Assembly: GCA_946410125.1 (NCBI GenBank)
Contig: CAMJZF010000018.1
Coordinates: 1-33,086 of the forward strand
Direction of reading: 5' to 3'
DNA from: an uncultured Prevotellaceae bacterium
Lineage (GTDB): Bacteria; Bacteroidota; Bacteroidia; Bacteroidales; Muribaculaceae
DNA: 33,086 bases
Numbering within the stretch: position 1 is the stretch's first letter; every line of letters starts with the position of its first letter. The notes beneath the pieces were generated by a model that ran no database searches, was not told the origin of the DNA, and saw nothing but the letters and a program-made list of their open reading frames with translations. A program made the position numbers and the translations under genes. Of this stretch, positions 8,757 through 17,920 are shown piece after piece.

Positions 8757-9619
8757 AACTAAGCCTGTCCAACATAGTGAAGCAGTTGCTCATCTTGCCC
8801 ATCAAGTTCTATCAGCGATGCATCTCACCATTATTCCCCCCCGTGTGTCGCTACACACCCTCGTGTAGTCACTATGCTGTTGACGCAATATTGAACTATG
8901 GTCCCGTCATTGGCACATGGATGGCCGCCAAGCGCATAGTGAGCTGCAACCCTTGGGGAGGCCACGGCTATGACCCCGTGCCACCCGTTATCACCAATTT
9001 CCACACTCATGACGCCAATGCCCATCAGGCACTGACAAGCGTTGATGTAGACGAGTTTCACCCCCAAAAAGGGAAGGTCTACTCGGTAGGTATCCACCCT
9101 TGGGACATTGATGACGACTGGCAGGAAAAGATAAAACAACTTGAAAATGTTGCCCAGCACTGCCAAGTGGTTGCCATTGGTGAGACAGGCCTTGATTCGC
9201 TAAAGGGAGCTCCAGCCTACTTACAGGAACAGGTGATGCAAGCCCACATCAATATAGCTTCGGCAACAGGCAAACCATTGATAATCCACTGCGTGCGCAC
9301 CTCGCAGCAAGTGCTCAAGCTGTGGCACGACAACCCACATGCCCACAACGTGGCATGGGTGATACATGGTTTTCGTGGCAACGAGAACGTGGCTCGCCAA
9401 CTGCTTGACAACGGCTTCTACCTGTCATTTGGTGCTAAGTTCAACGAAAAGGCACTCGCCATTACCCCCCTTGACCACTTGCTGATAGAGACCGATGACG
9501 AGCTCGGCGACACAATAGACCAAGTGTTGCAAGCAATAGCCAATGCCAAGCACTGCCACAAGTGGAAACTGCGGCACACCGTGCGTCGCACCGCCCTAAA
9601 AATAGTCAAGTATAAATAA
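8753..9619 (+). CDS. Fusion protein: YidD (membrane insertion efficiency factor, about aa 1-78) plus TatD-family metal-dependent hydrolase (about aa 79-288)
   Basis: YidD signature [59 protein letters not shown] runs in frame into [40 protein letters not shown] (TatD metal-site motifs). Confidence 0.92.
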   Translation: MKLSLSNIVKQLLILPIKFYQRCISPLFPPVCRYTPSCSHYAVDAILNYGPVIGTWMAAKRIVSCNPWGGHGYDPVPPVITNFHTHDANAHQALTSVDVDEFHPQKGKVYSVGIHPWDIDDDWQEKIKQLENVAQHCQVVAIGETGLDSLKGAPAYLQEQVMQAHINIASATGKPLIIHCVRTSQQVLKLWHDNPHAHNVAWVIHGFRGNENVARQLLDNGFYLSFGAKFNEKALAITPLDHLLIETDDELGDTIDQVLQAIANAKHCHKWKLRHTVRRTALKIVKYK

Positions 9620-9669
9620 TTGTTTAACACCCAATTTCTCCACCCCAACAATTACAATAGAGAAGTTGG

Positions 9670-9699
9670 TTGCCAATTCATTTTTTATTATTACTTTTG
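9670..9699 (+). promoter_or_regulatory. Bacteroidetes-type promoter (TTG - 19 bp - TACTTTTG) upstream of the DUF4254 gene
   Basis: TTG at 9670-9672, 19-bp spacer, TACTTTTGC at 9692-9699, about 30 nt before the ATG at 9729. Confidence 0.65.
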
Positions 9700-9728
9700 C
9701 AAATTATAGTATTAATATCAACATAAAA

Positions 9729-10334
9729 ATGGACTTTGCTGAAAGCGCTTATGTCATATTTGACAAAACAATCAAGCTTTATCACGTCACTGACAATGTA
9801 GACGCTAAAATTTCGTCACCCTACCCCGAAGGAACATTTGAGGCTGCACTTTTCACCAAGTGCTGGATTGATACTGTGCAATGGCACCTCGAGGATATAA
9901 TTCGCGACCCTGAAATTGACCCCGTGAAGGCTCTTGCACTCAAGCGTCGCATCGACAAAAGCAATCAGGACCGCACCGACCTTGTGGAGGAAATAGACAG
10001 CTATTTCCGCATGCTTTATAACGGGGTCGAAGTTCTGCCCGATGCTACTATCAACACCGAGAGCCCTGCATGGGCAATAGACCGCCTGTCGATTCTGGCA
10101 CTCAAGATTTACCACATGCGTGAACAGGTGGAGCGTGTAGATGCATCGGCCGAGCACAAAGCTCGATGTCAAGCCAAGCTCGATGTGTTGCTTGAGCAAC
10201 GTACAGACTTGACTACAGCCATAGACCAATTGCTCGCAGACTTCACTACTGGCCGCAAATACATGAAAGTATACAAGCAGATGAAGATGTACAATGATCC
10301 CTCAACCAACCCGGTTCTCTATGGCAACAAGTGA
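9729..10334 (+). CDS. DUF4254 domain protein
   Basis: MDFAESAYVIFDKTIKLYH...WHLEDIIRDPEIDPVKALALKRRIDKSNQDRTDLVEEID; located directly upstream of a GT9 gene, the usual context in Bacteroidales. Confidence 0.85.
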   Translation: MDFAESAYVIFDKTIKLYHVTDNVDAKISSPYPEGTFEAALFTKCWIDTVQWHLEDIIRDPEIDPVKALALKRRIDKSNQDRTDLVEEIDSYFRMLYNGVEVLPDATINTESPAWAIDRLSILALKIYHMREQVERVDASAEHKARCQAKLDVLLEQRTDLTTAIDQLLADFTTGRKYMKVYKQMKMYNDPSTNPVLYGNK

Positions 10335-11379
10335 GACCGTCAAGCCCATAAAAAGCGTTCTTATCACCCGCTTTTCGGCCCTGGGCGACGTGGCAATGAC
10401 AATTCCTGTCATCTACCCTGTGTGTGTTGCCAACCCACACGTGAGCTTTGTCTTTGCTACCCGCAAAATACCCGCAACCATGTTTGTCAACAAGCCTGTC
10501 AATCTCACGGTTTTGGGCATTGACCTTGATAAATATACCGGCATCACAGGTCCATGGAAGCTGGCTCGCAACCTGCATCATCGCTACAACTTTGATGCAT
10601 TTGCCGACCTACATGACGTGCTGCGCACATGGGTGATGAAATTGGCACTCAAGCGTCATGTATCGAGCATTGCCACAATTGACAAGGGCAGGAGGGAGAA
10701 AAAGCTGCTCACAAGCGGGAAAAGTCGCACCCCTGTGATGTCGACTCACGAGAGATATAAAAACGTATTCAAGAAATTAGGCTTGAAAACGGGTGAGGAA
10801 TTTAACACCTTATTAGATTATGGTGAGCCCATAAAAAGTCCTATGGTTCCTGCCAAAGCCGATGATGCCCGATGGATTGCCGTTGCTCCATTCTCGCAGC
10901 ACAAGGGGAAAGTATATCCGTGGGAGCAGATGCAACTGGTTATTGGAGAACTCTCAAAAACAGAGAACTACCAAATATTCCTCTTTGGAGGAGGCAAGGA
11001 AGAGCGCGATGCCTTCGACCCAATAATAGGACGCTACAACAACGTGGCTTCGGTGCCTCACATCAAGCACACCTTTATCGATGAACTTGCCTTGATGAGC
11101 CGCTGTGATGTAATGCTCACCATGGACAGTGCCAACATGCACCTTGCATCGCTGGTCAATCTGCCAGTTGTGAGCGTGTGGGGTGCCACACATCCGGCCT
11201 GCGGTTTCATGGGCTGGCATCAAGCCATGCGCGATACCGTTCAGCTCGACCTTGAGTGTCGCCCCTGCTCGGTCTTTGGCAACAAGAAATGCCGTTTCGG
11301 CGACTATCACTGCATGAGTGACATAGACCCCGAAATGATTATCAACAAAGTAAAAAAAGTTCTTCAACGCTATGACTAA
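10321..11379 (+). CDS. Glycosyltransferase family 9 (heptosyltransferase-like)
   Basis: VLITRFSALGDVAMTIPVIYPVC, WIAVAPFSQHKGKVYPWEQ, LMSRCDVMLTMDSANMHLASLVNLPVVSVWGATHP. Start placed at MATSETVKP (10321). Confidence 0.93.
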   Translation: MATSETVKPIKSVLITRFSALGDVAMTIPVIYPVCVANPHVSFVFATRKIPATMFVNKPVNLTVLGIDLDKYTGITGPWKLARNLHHRYNFDAFADLHDVLRTWVMKLALKRHVSSIATIDKGRREKKLLTSGKSRTPVMSTHERYKNVFKKLGLKTGEEFNTLLDYGEPIKSPMVPAKADDARWIAVAPFSQHKGKVYPWEQMQLVIGELSKTENYQIFLFGGGKEERDAFDPIIGRYNNVASVPHIKHTFIDELALMSRCDVMLTMDSANMHLASLVNLPVVSVWGATHPACGFMGWHQAMRDTVQLDLECRPCSVFGNKKCRFGDYHCMSDIDPEMIINKVKKVLQRYD

Positions 11380-12382
11380 GAAAATTCTTATTACCGGTGC
11401 CGGCGGCTTTATAGGCGGATATCTCGTAGAAGAAGCCCTGAGCCGTGGATTCGAGACCTGGGCAGCGGTGCGCAAGACCACAAGCCGCAAGTTCCTCACC
11501 GATTCACGCATTAACTTCCTGGAACTTGACTTCACCGATGAAGATATACTGCACAATACCCTGAAAGAACACCTTGAGAAACACGGCAAGTGGGACTATA
11601 TAGTTCACAACCTGGGGTTGACCAAAGCCACCAACTATCTCGACTTTGAGATGGTAAACTATGGCTACCTCAAGAGCCTGGTCGATGAGTTGAAAGAACT
11701 TGACGCAGTGCCCGACGTGTTCCTGATGATGAGCAGCCTAAGCGTTATGGGACCTGGTGATGAAGAAAACTACACTCCATTCAAGAGCAGCGACGTGCCG
11801 GCCCCCAACACTCGTTATGGCACTTCAAAGCTCAAGGGAGAAACCTACCTGCAAATGCAGAGCAACTTCCCTTATACCATTTTTCGCTGCACAGGAGTGT
11901 ACGGTCCTCACGAGCGCGACTACTTCCTGATGATAAAGAGCATAAAACGCGGTTTTGACTTCAGCGTAGGATTCAAGAAACAGCAGCTCACGTTTATTTA
12001 TGTAAAGGATTTGGCACGAGGAGTAATGGACGCCCTTGAGGCAGGACCCAAGCGCAAAGCCTACTTCATGAGCGAGGATAAAAGCTACACCCAGAAGGAG
12101 TTCCGCAAGATAGTGTGTGACGAATTGGGCAAGAAAGTTGTAATTCCTGTCACCTGCCCACTTTGGGTAGTGAAGATTGTGTGCCACGTGGCAGAGTTCA
12201 TTGGAAAGATAACGGGCAAAGCCAGCACTCTCAACCCCGACAAGTTTCGCATCCTCAAGCAGCGCAACTGGCTGTGCGATGCCGGCGATGCCGAGCGTGA
12301 CTTTGGTTTCAAGGCTCAATACGACCTCAAGCAAGGCATTCACGAAGCAATAGAGTGGTATCGTGAAGCCGGCTGGCTTTGA
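11372..12382 (+). CDS. NAD-dependent epimerase/dehydratase family protein (extended SDR)
   Basis: ILITGAGGFIGGYLVEEAL (Rossmann GxxGxxG) and the YGTSKLKGE catalytic YxxxK. Confidence 0.95.
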   Translation: MTKKILITGAGGFIGGYLVEEALSRGFETWAAVRKTTSRKFLTDSRINFLELDFTDEDILHNTLKEHLEKHGKWDYIVHNLGLTKATNYLDFEMVNYGYLKSLVDELKELDAVPDVFLMMSSLSVMGPGDEENYTPFKSSDVPAPNTRYGTSKLKGETYLQMQSNFPYTIFRCTGVYGPHERDYFLMIKSIKRGFDFSVGFKKQQLTFIYVKDLARGVMDALEAGPKRKAYFMSEDKSYTQKEFRKIVCDELGKKVVIPVTCPLWVVKIVCHVAEFIGKITGKASTLNPDKFRILKQRNWLCDAGDAERDFGFKAQYDLKQGIHEAIEWYREAGWL

Positions 12383-12383
12383 T

Positions 12384-12425
12384 CAATGCACAATGCTCAA
12401 TGCTCAATGCTCAATGCTCAATTCT
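12384..12425. repeat. Heptanucleotide tandem repeat, 6 units of CAATGCT-type
   Basis: CAATGCA CAATGCT CAATGCT CAATGCT CAATGCT CAATTCT. Confidence 0.95.
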
Positions 12426-13904
12426 TAAGAGGAGCATTGTAAACAGCGAGGTGGCGAGACCATAATAGACTGCGTCACCGGGAAGGCTTGCCGAGTTGGC
12501 AAGCAGCATTACGGCAGTGCCGGCAACCATCGCCATCATCACGCTGCGAGGTGAGAAACGGTTGGGTCGCCACAGAGCAAAGCTAAGCGGGAAGATTATT
12601 GCCACAGCCCTAAGTCCCAGCGAGAGGAACCCCAAATCGTTGATTAATGCACCATTAAATGTATTGGCAAACACTACGGCAATAGCCAGCAGCACCACTA
12701 TAGAGATGCGAGTGAGCAACAGTTGCGACACATTGCCACTGCCACGCCCAAACTTGCGTTGCACATTGGCTATCACGTCACGCACCAGTATGGTGGATGC
12801 GCCAAGCATGAGACCGCTGCCGCATCCCAGTATGTTGATGAGCAACGCACCAAGCATGAGACCACCAAACCATGCCGGCAGGTGCTGCAGGATAAACGAC
12901 GGGAAGGCTTGCGCCGAACTGGCGATAACGCCAATGCCGCTTGGCAATGACTCTCCTGCACGTTGCAACGCTTCGAGTTCGGCTGCTGTGACATAATGCC
13001 CGCGCATATAAAGCCCCACCAGCGTGCATGCCGCTCCAATGACTGGAATGAAAAACGCACAATACAAAGCACCCCGCCGTGCCTTGGCGGTGGTTGCTCC
13101 CGCCCATATACACTGCGCGTAGGTTTGAGTTGATACCACTCCGAGCACCAGCGACAGACATCCTCCCAAGTCCTTCATAACCCCACGCGCCAGCATGTTG
13201 CCGTAGCGATGATGGATGCTCTCCACACCATCAAGGTCGTTTAGCGACGCTATCGTTGGCGAACTGCAGACATTATCAATAGCACTTCTAAAGCCATCAA
13301 CGCCACCCGCCATGCGCCACACTATGATACCGGTTGCCACCGAGCCACAGTATAGAAGCAGCAACTTGACGATGCCACCAGCTCCGGCACTTTTTATTCC
13401 TCCAAAGAGAACAAACAGCATTATCAAGACGGCTCCAATGATTAGCGACCATATCGTCGACAAGTCGAAAAGGCTGCCTATCATCGCCGACGAAGTGAGC
13501 ACCTGGGCAATAATGCTGATGAAAATTCCTATCAAGAACAGTATCGAGCCCACTGCCTCTACCTTGTGACCATATTCCTTGCCAACAATTTCGAGCAGGG
13601 TGCTGCAGCCACTGCGACGCAACGATGGCGCATAAAAGATGGCGAGCACTACCCCACCCAGCGCCGCTCCCAGCGTGAACCACCATGCCGATAGGCCGTA
13701 GCTGAATGCCAGCTGTGCCGTGCCCACCGTCGACTGCCCACCTGCCAGCGTGGTAAGGAAGGCGCCACACACCATCCAGCTGCCCGACGTGCCTCCACCA
13801 ATGAAAGCTTTCTCATCCTTAACTTTACGCGCCGAGAACCAGCTCACGAGCAGCAGCACCGCCACTGTGAGAAGGACTCCTATTATATGTGTCGTTGAAA
13901 TCAT
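12411..13904 (-). CDS. Sodium:solute symporter family protein
   Basis: MISTTHIIGVLLTVAVLLLVSWFSARKVKDEKAFIGGGTSGSWMVCGAFLTTLAGGQSTVGTAQLAFSYGLSAWWF, multiple TM helices; SSS family. Start placed at MISTTHI. Confidence 0.92.
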   Translation of the reverse strand: MISTTHIIGVLLTVAVLLLVSWFSARKVKDEKAFIGGGTSGSWMVCGAFLTTLAGGQSTVGTAQLAFSYGLSAWWFTLGAALGGVVLAIFYAPSLRRSGCSTLLEIVGKEYGHKVEAVGSILFLIGIFISIIAQVLTSSAMIGSLFDLSTIWSLIIGAVLIMLFVLFGGIKSAGAGGIVKLLLLYCGSVATGIIVWRMAGGVDGFRSAIDNVCSSPTIASLNDLDGVESIHHRYGNMLARGVMKDLGGCLSLVLGVVSTQTYAQCIWAGATTAKARRGALYCAFFIPVIGAACTLVGLYMRGHYVTAAELEALQRAGESLPSGIGVIASSAQAFPSFILQHLPAWFGGLMLGALLINILGCGSGLMLGASTILVRDVIANVQRKFGRGSGNVSQLLLTRISIVVLLAIAVVFANTFNGALINDLGFLSLGLRAVAIIFPLSFALWRPNRFSPRSVMMAMVAGTAVMLLANSASLPGDAVYYGLATSLFTMLLLRIEH

Positions 13905-14006
13905 TATAACATTCGTTGTTTTTAGAGCGTGCAAAGTTAATACTTTTTTATCAAAAATGGTTAGAAAAAATATCACGTGAAGGGGTTAGAATAGAAAAAA
14001 TATTTC

Positions 14007-14014
14007 TACTTTTG
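14007..14014 (+). promoter_or_regulatory. Bacteroidetes-type -7 element (TACTTTTG) for tsaD
   Basis: TACTTTTGC 30 nt upstream of the tsaD ATG. Confidence 0.55.
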
Positions 14015-14043
14015 CAAGTTATTTACAACAGCAATTTAGAGTT

Positions 14044-15054
14044 ATGATAATATTAGGAATCGAATCGTCGTGCGACGACACCAGTGCAGCGATTGTCAAA
14101 GACTGCATCCTGCTGAGCAATGTCATCGCCAGCCAAAAGGTGCATGAGGCCTATGGCGGCGTGGTGCCCGAACTGGCATCACGCGCCCACCAGCAGAACA
14201 TTGTTCCTGTGGTGAGTGAGGCGATACGCCAGGCGGGAATCGACAAGAGTGAGATTGATGCCATCGCATTCACACGCGGTCCCGGCCTGCCAGGATCGTT
14301 ACATGTGGGCACATCGTTCAGCAAAGGCCTTGCGCTGGCACTAAACATTCCTCTGGTCGACGTCAACCACTTGCATGGTCACGTTCTCGCCCATTTCATT
14401 AAAGAAGACGAGAACACCCCTGTCCCCGATTTTCCTTTCTTGTGCCTTCTCATAAGCGGTGGCAACTCGCAGATTATAAAAGTCAACAGCCCCAATGACA
14501 TGGAAATAATGGGGCAGACTATCGACGACGCCGCAGGCGAGGCTTTTGACAAATGCGCCAAGGTAATGGGTCTGCCCTACCCCGGTGGCCCCTTCATTGA
14601 CAAGCTGGCTCAAGAAGGCAACCCCAACAGGTTTAAGTTTGCCAAGCCACACATTGAGGGCTACAACTATAGTTTCAGCGGATTGAAGACCTCGTTTCTC
14701 TACACCTTGCGCGATGAATTTAAGCTTAATCCCAATTTCATAGAGGAAAACAAGGCCGACCTTGCAGCATCGTTGCAAAAGACCATTATTGACACGTTGA
14801 TGGACAAATTTGGCAAAGCCATCAAGGCAACCGGCATCAAGACCATAGCAATTGGTGGTGGCGTGAGTGCCAACAGCGGAGTGCGTGCCGCAGTAAAGCA
14901 ATATTGTGATCGCCGTGGCATAAGGGCTTTTATACCCAAGCGCACTTTCACCACCGACAATGCTGCCATGATTGCCGTAGCAGGATATTTCAAGTTTCTC
15001 AACGGGGAGACCTGCGACATCACTGCCCCACCCTTTGCAAGAGTGGTAATCTAA
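14044..15054 (+). CDS. tsaD: tRNA N6-threonylcarbamoyladenosine (t6A) biosynthesis protein TsaD
   Basis: ILGIESSCDDTSAAIV, VVPELASRAHQQNIVPV, VNHLHGHVLAHF, SGGNSQII, GGGVSANSGVR. Confidence 0.98.
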   Translation: MIILGIESSCDDTSAAIVKDCILLSNVIASQKVHEAYGGVVPELASRAHQQNIVPVVSEAIRQAGIDKSEIDAIAFTRGPGLPGSLHVGTSFSKGLALALNIPLVDVNHLHGHVLAHFIKEDENTPVPDFPFLCLLISGGNSQIIKVNSPNDMEIMGQTIDDAAGEAFDKCAKVMGLPYPGGPFIDKLAQEGNPNRFKFAKPHIEGYNYSFSGLKTSFLYTLRDEFKLNPNFIEENKADLAASLQKTIIDTLMDKFGKAIKATGIKTIAIGGGVSANSGVRAAVKQYCDRRGIRAFIPKRTFTTDNAAMIAVAGYFKFLNGETCDITAPPFARVVI

Positions 15055-15112
15055 CCCCAATTGGGTTAAAGGACAAATTAATCGAAATTCTATTAAAAAA
15101 CAAAACCTTACA

Positions 15113-16360
15113 ATGGAATATTCTACAATAGTTATAGGTGATGAGTTGCTTATAGGACAAGTTACCGACACCAACTCGGGATGGATAGCACGCCACCTCA
15201 CCCCATTGGGCTGGGATCCAAAGAGCGTGAAAGTGATTGCCGACAATGCCGACGAGATTTTCAAGGCTATTGACGAGGCTTTTGCCACTACCGACGTGGT
15301 GCTGATGACTGGCGGACTTGGTCCTACCAAGGACGACATCACCAAGGCAACGCTGTGCCGATATTTCGGTGGCGAAATGGTTCTCAACGAAGATGTAAAA
15401 AAGAATGTCGACGCGCAATTCAAGAGGCGCGGCATACCAATGAACCGCCTTACTGCCGGGCAGGCAATGGTGCCGTCGACATGTCGTGTAATCCAAAACG
15501 ACGTGGGCACTGCGCCCATTATGTGGTTTGAACGCGATGGCAAAGTGCTGGTGTCGATGCCTGGAGTGCCACAAGAGACACAAACCATGATGGAACGCTC
15601 GGTGATTCCCCAACTTCTCAAGCACTTCCACAGCGACCTCGACCTTGAGTATCGCACCTTTGTTGTTATCGATTATGCCGAGAGTGCCCTTGCCGAGAAA
15701 CTTGAGGACTATGAGAAACAACTGCCAAGCTACATACATTTGGCTTACTTGCCCAAACATGGCATTATTCGCTTGCGACTCACTGGCGCACATCACGATG
15801 CCAATGTAATAAAAGCCAACATGGAGCAGCAATCAGCGCAGCTTCACAGAATATTAGGCAACAGCATCATTGCCGATGGCGACAAACCATTGGCATTAAT
15901 CGTTGGAGAACGACTGCGCTCGTTAGGACTTACACTCTCCACTGCCGAGAGCTGCACCGGCGGCAACGTGGCACATGTGATTACCGAAATTGCCGGCAGC
16001 AGCGACTATTTCATGGGAAGTGTGGTTAGTTACAGCAACGACGTGAAACAACGAGTGCTGGGAGTGGATGAAACAATCCTTGCCACTTGCGGAGCCGTGA
16101 GCCAGCCGGTAGTTGAGCAGATGGCGAATGGCGTGAGCCACGTTTGCCGCACTCATTGCGCCGTAGCCACCAGCGGTGTGGCAGGCCCCGGCGGAGGCAG
16201 CAAGGACAAGCCAGTGGGCACGGTGTGGATGGCAGCCAAGGTTGGCGACATTGTAGTAAGCCAATGTATGCACCTTCCAGGCGAGCGCTGCCAAGTGATA
16301 GAACGCGCAACCAATCAGGTGCTGATAATGCTGCTCAAGTTGCTTCGAGAAATGGAATAA
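15113..16360 (+). CDS. cinA: CinA family protein (MoCF-biosynthesis-like plus nicotinamide-nucleotide amidohydrolase domain)
   Basis: IVIGDELLIGQVTDTNSGWIARHL, MTGGLGPTKDD, STAESCTGGNVAHVITEIAGSS, TSGVAGPGGGSKDKPVGTVWMA. Confidence 0.96.
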   Translation: MEYSTIVIGDELLIGQVTDTNSGWIARHLTPLGWDPKSVKVIADNADEIFKAIDEAFATTDVVLMTGGLGPTKDDITKATLCRYFGGEMVLNEDVKKNVDAQFKRRGIPMNRLTAGQAMVPSTCRVIQNDVGTAPIMWFERDGKVLVSMPGVPQETQTMMERSVIPQLLKHFHSDLDLEYRTFVVIDYAESALAEKLEDYEKQLPSYIHLAYLPKHGIIRLRLTGAHHDANVIKANMEQQSAQLHRILGNSIIADGDKPLALIVGERLRSLGLTLSTAESCTGGNVAHVITEIAGSSDYFMGSVVSYSNDVKQRVLGVDETILATCGAVSQPVVEQMANGVSHVCRTHCAVATSGVAGPGGGSKDKPVGTVWMAAKVGDIVVSQCMHLPGERCQVIERATNQVLIMLLKLLREME

Positions 16361-16381
16361 AAGTCAAAATAATCCACTTTG

Positions 16382-16413
16382 TTTTGTTTTTCACTCTAAT
16401 TCCTGTACTTTTG
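16382..16413 (+). promoter_or_regulatory. Bacteroidetes-type promoter (TTTTG - about 19 bp - TACTTTTG) with overlapping inverted repeat
   Basis: TTTTG 16382-16386, TACTTTTG 16406-16413; inverted repeat AATTCCTGTAC-TTTT-GTACGGGAATT at 16398-16423; the next ATG is at 16442. Confidence 0.65.
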
Positions 16414-16441
16414 TACGGGAATTTGAGAGTTTTTAGAGTAA

Positions 16442-17905
16442 ATGGAGAAAAATAATTTAGGCAAAGTTGTTGGTTTAGTGCTGGCTGTAGTGCTGGTGCT
16501 GCTGGCTTTGTACTGGTTGCCGCAGGTCTCGGTTGGCGACTGGTCGATGCGCAAGGTCGACCTGCTTGCCGACGTGCGCAACGACTCGGCAATGAGGCAG
16601 CTCCTTGCCGGCGATTCTACTCTTGCCGGCAGCATGAATGGCGACACCGCCATTACCGACGGCTACCAACCGCCCTATATCGCTGATTCTCCAGTATTAC
16701 AGGGGTCGCGACTCACACGCGACAAGAAAGGCCGACTGGTGACTCTTGAAGACTCTATCATTAACGCCAAAGCCGAAGTCACCAAGAGCCGCAACGGAGT
16801 GACAAGCATCATCGACATGAGCGATGGTGCGCCGGGTGGCATGGCAGGATTCTATCGCGCATTGGCTCAGTCACAAAGCCGCCCGGTGCGCATTGCGGTG
16901 CTTGGCGATTCCTATATTGAAGGCGACATCATGACAGCCATGCTGCGGCAACTGCTGCAGCAGCGTTTTGGCGGTCAGGGGGTGGGCTATGTGCCCATGA
17001 CATCTATCACAGCCGGCTTCAGGCTCACCTGCAAGCACACCTTTGGCGGCTGGACACAGCACAAGGCTGTTGACCGCGCGGGATATGTCGACACCTATAA
17101 CAACATTACTGGCAACTATTTCAATGCCGGTCAGGGAGCATGGGTCAACCTGACGGGAATAGGCACGCCTTACTCCCTTGCAGGCACATGCACCAGCTCA
17201 TCGTTCTATTTCATGGGCGGAGCAGGCTCGGGCTACGTGACAGCCGTTGTCAACGGTGCCGACAGCACTTACTTCCCGCTGAACACCAACTCGGTCGTGG
17301 GCTATGCCACCGTGCATGGCAACATCAAGAGCGTGAAATGGATTGTAACCAATCCCGGCAACATGATTTTCCTGGGCACGTCGATGGACGGCAATAACGG
17401 TGTTATAGTAGACAACTTTTCCTTGCGCTCGTCAAGCGGCCAGCACTTGCGCAAGGTACCTGCCAATATCATGGCAGCATTCAACCAGGCGCGCCACTAC
17501 GACCTTGTCATCATCATGTATGGCCTAAACATTGCCGGTCACAACAACAGTGCCTACACCGCCTATTGCCACACCGTGGCAGGCGCCATCAACAACATTA
17601 AGAGCAACATGCCCGGCACCAGCATTCTTGTGGTGGGATGCAGCGACCGCGAGGAACGAGGAGCCAACGGCTGGCGCACCATGCCAGGCGTGCTCGGGCT
17701 CATACAAGCACAGAAACGTGTAGCCATCGACACCCACGTGGCTTTCTGGGACCTCTACTCGGCAATGGGAGGCGAAGGTAGCATAGTTGAAATGGTGCAA
17801 CGTGGCGAGGCCAACAAAGATTACACCCACATCAACCATCGTGGCGGCAACCGCATAGCACGCTACCTCTATGACGCACTGATGCTGGGTTATGAAAACC
17901 GTTAA
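16442..17905 (+). CDS. SGNH/GDSL-like hydrolase with N-terminal TM anchor (probable O-acetylation partner)
   Basis: N-terminal TM helix, block I RIAVLGDSYIEGDIM, C-terminal DYTHINHRGGNRIARYLYDAL (DxxH); directly upstream of an MBOAT gene. Confidence 0.8.
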   Translation: MEKNNLGKVVGLVLAVVLVLLALYWLPQVSVGDWSMRKVDLLADVRNDSAMRQLLAGDSTLAGSMNGDTAITDGYQPPYIADSPVLQGSRLTRDKKGRLVTLEDSIINAKAEVTKSRNGVTSIIDMSDGAPGGMAGFYRALAQSQSRPVRIAVLGDSYIEGDIMTAMLRQLLQQRFGGQGVGYVPMTSITAGFRLTCKHTFGGWTQHKAVDRAGYVDTYNNITGNYFNAGQGAWVNLTGIGTPYSLAGTCTSSSFYFMGGAGSGYVTAVVNGADSTYFPLNTNSVVGYATVHGNIKSVKWIVTNPGNMIFLGTSMDGNNGVIVDNFSLRSSSGQHLRKVPANIMAAFNQARHYDLVIIMYGLNIAGHNNSAYTAYCHTVAGAINNIKSNMPGTSILVVGCSDREERGANGWRTMPGVLGLIQAQKRVAIDTHVAFWDLYSAMGGEGSIVEMVQRGEANKDYTHINHRGGNRIARYLYDALMLGYENR

Positions 17906-17920
17906 GTATTTTTTCATGAC

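Noticed and set aside
15056-15065. CCCAATTGGG palindrome between tsaD and cinA
   Set aside because: Only 10 bp, no T-tract and no second copy seen; too weak to claim as a regulatory site.
14341-15657. 438-aa minus-strand ORF
   Set aside because: Antisense to tsaD and cinA, which are unambiguous.
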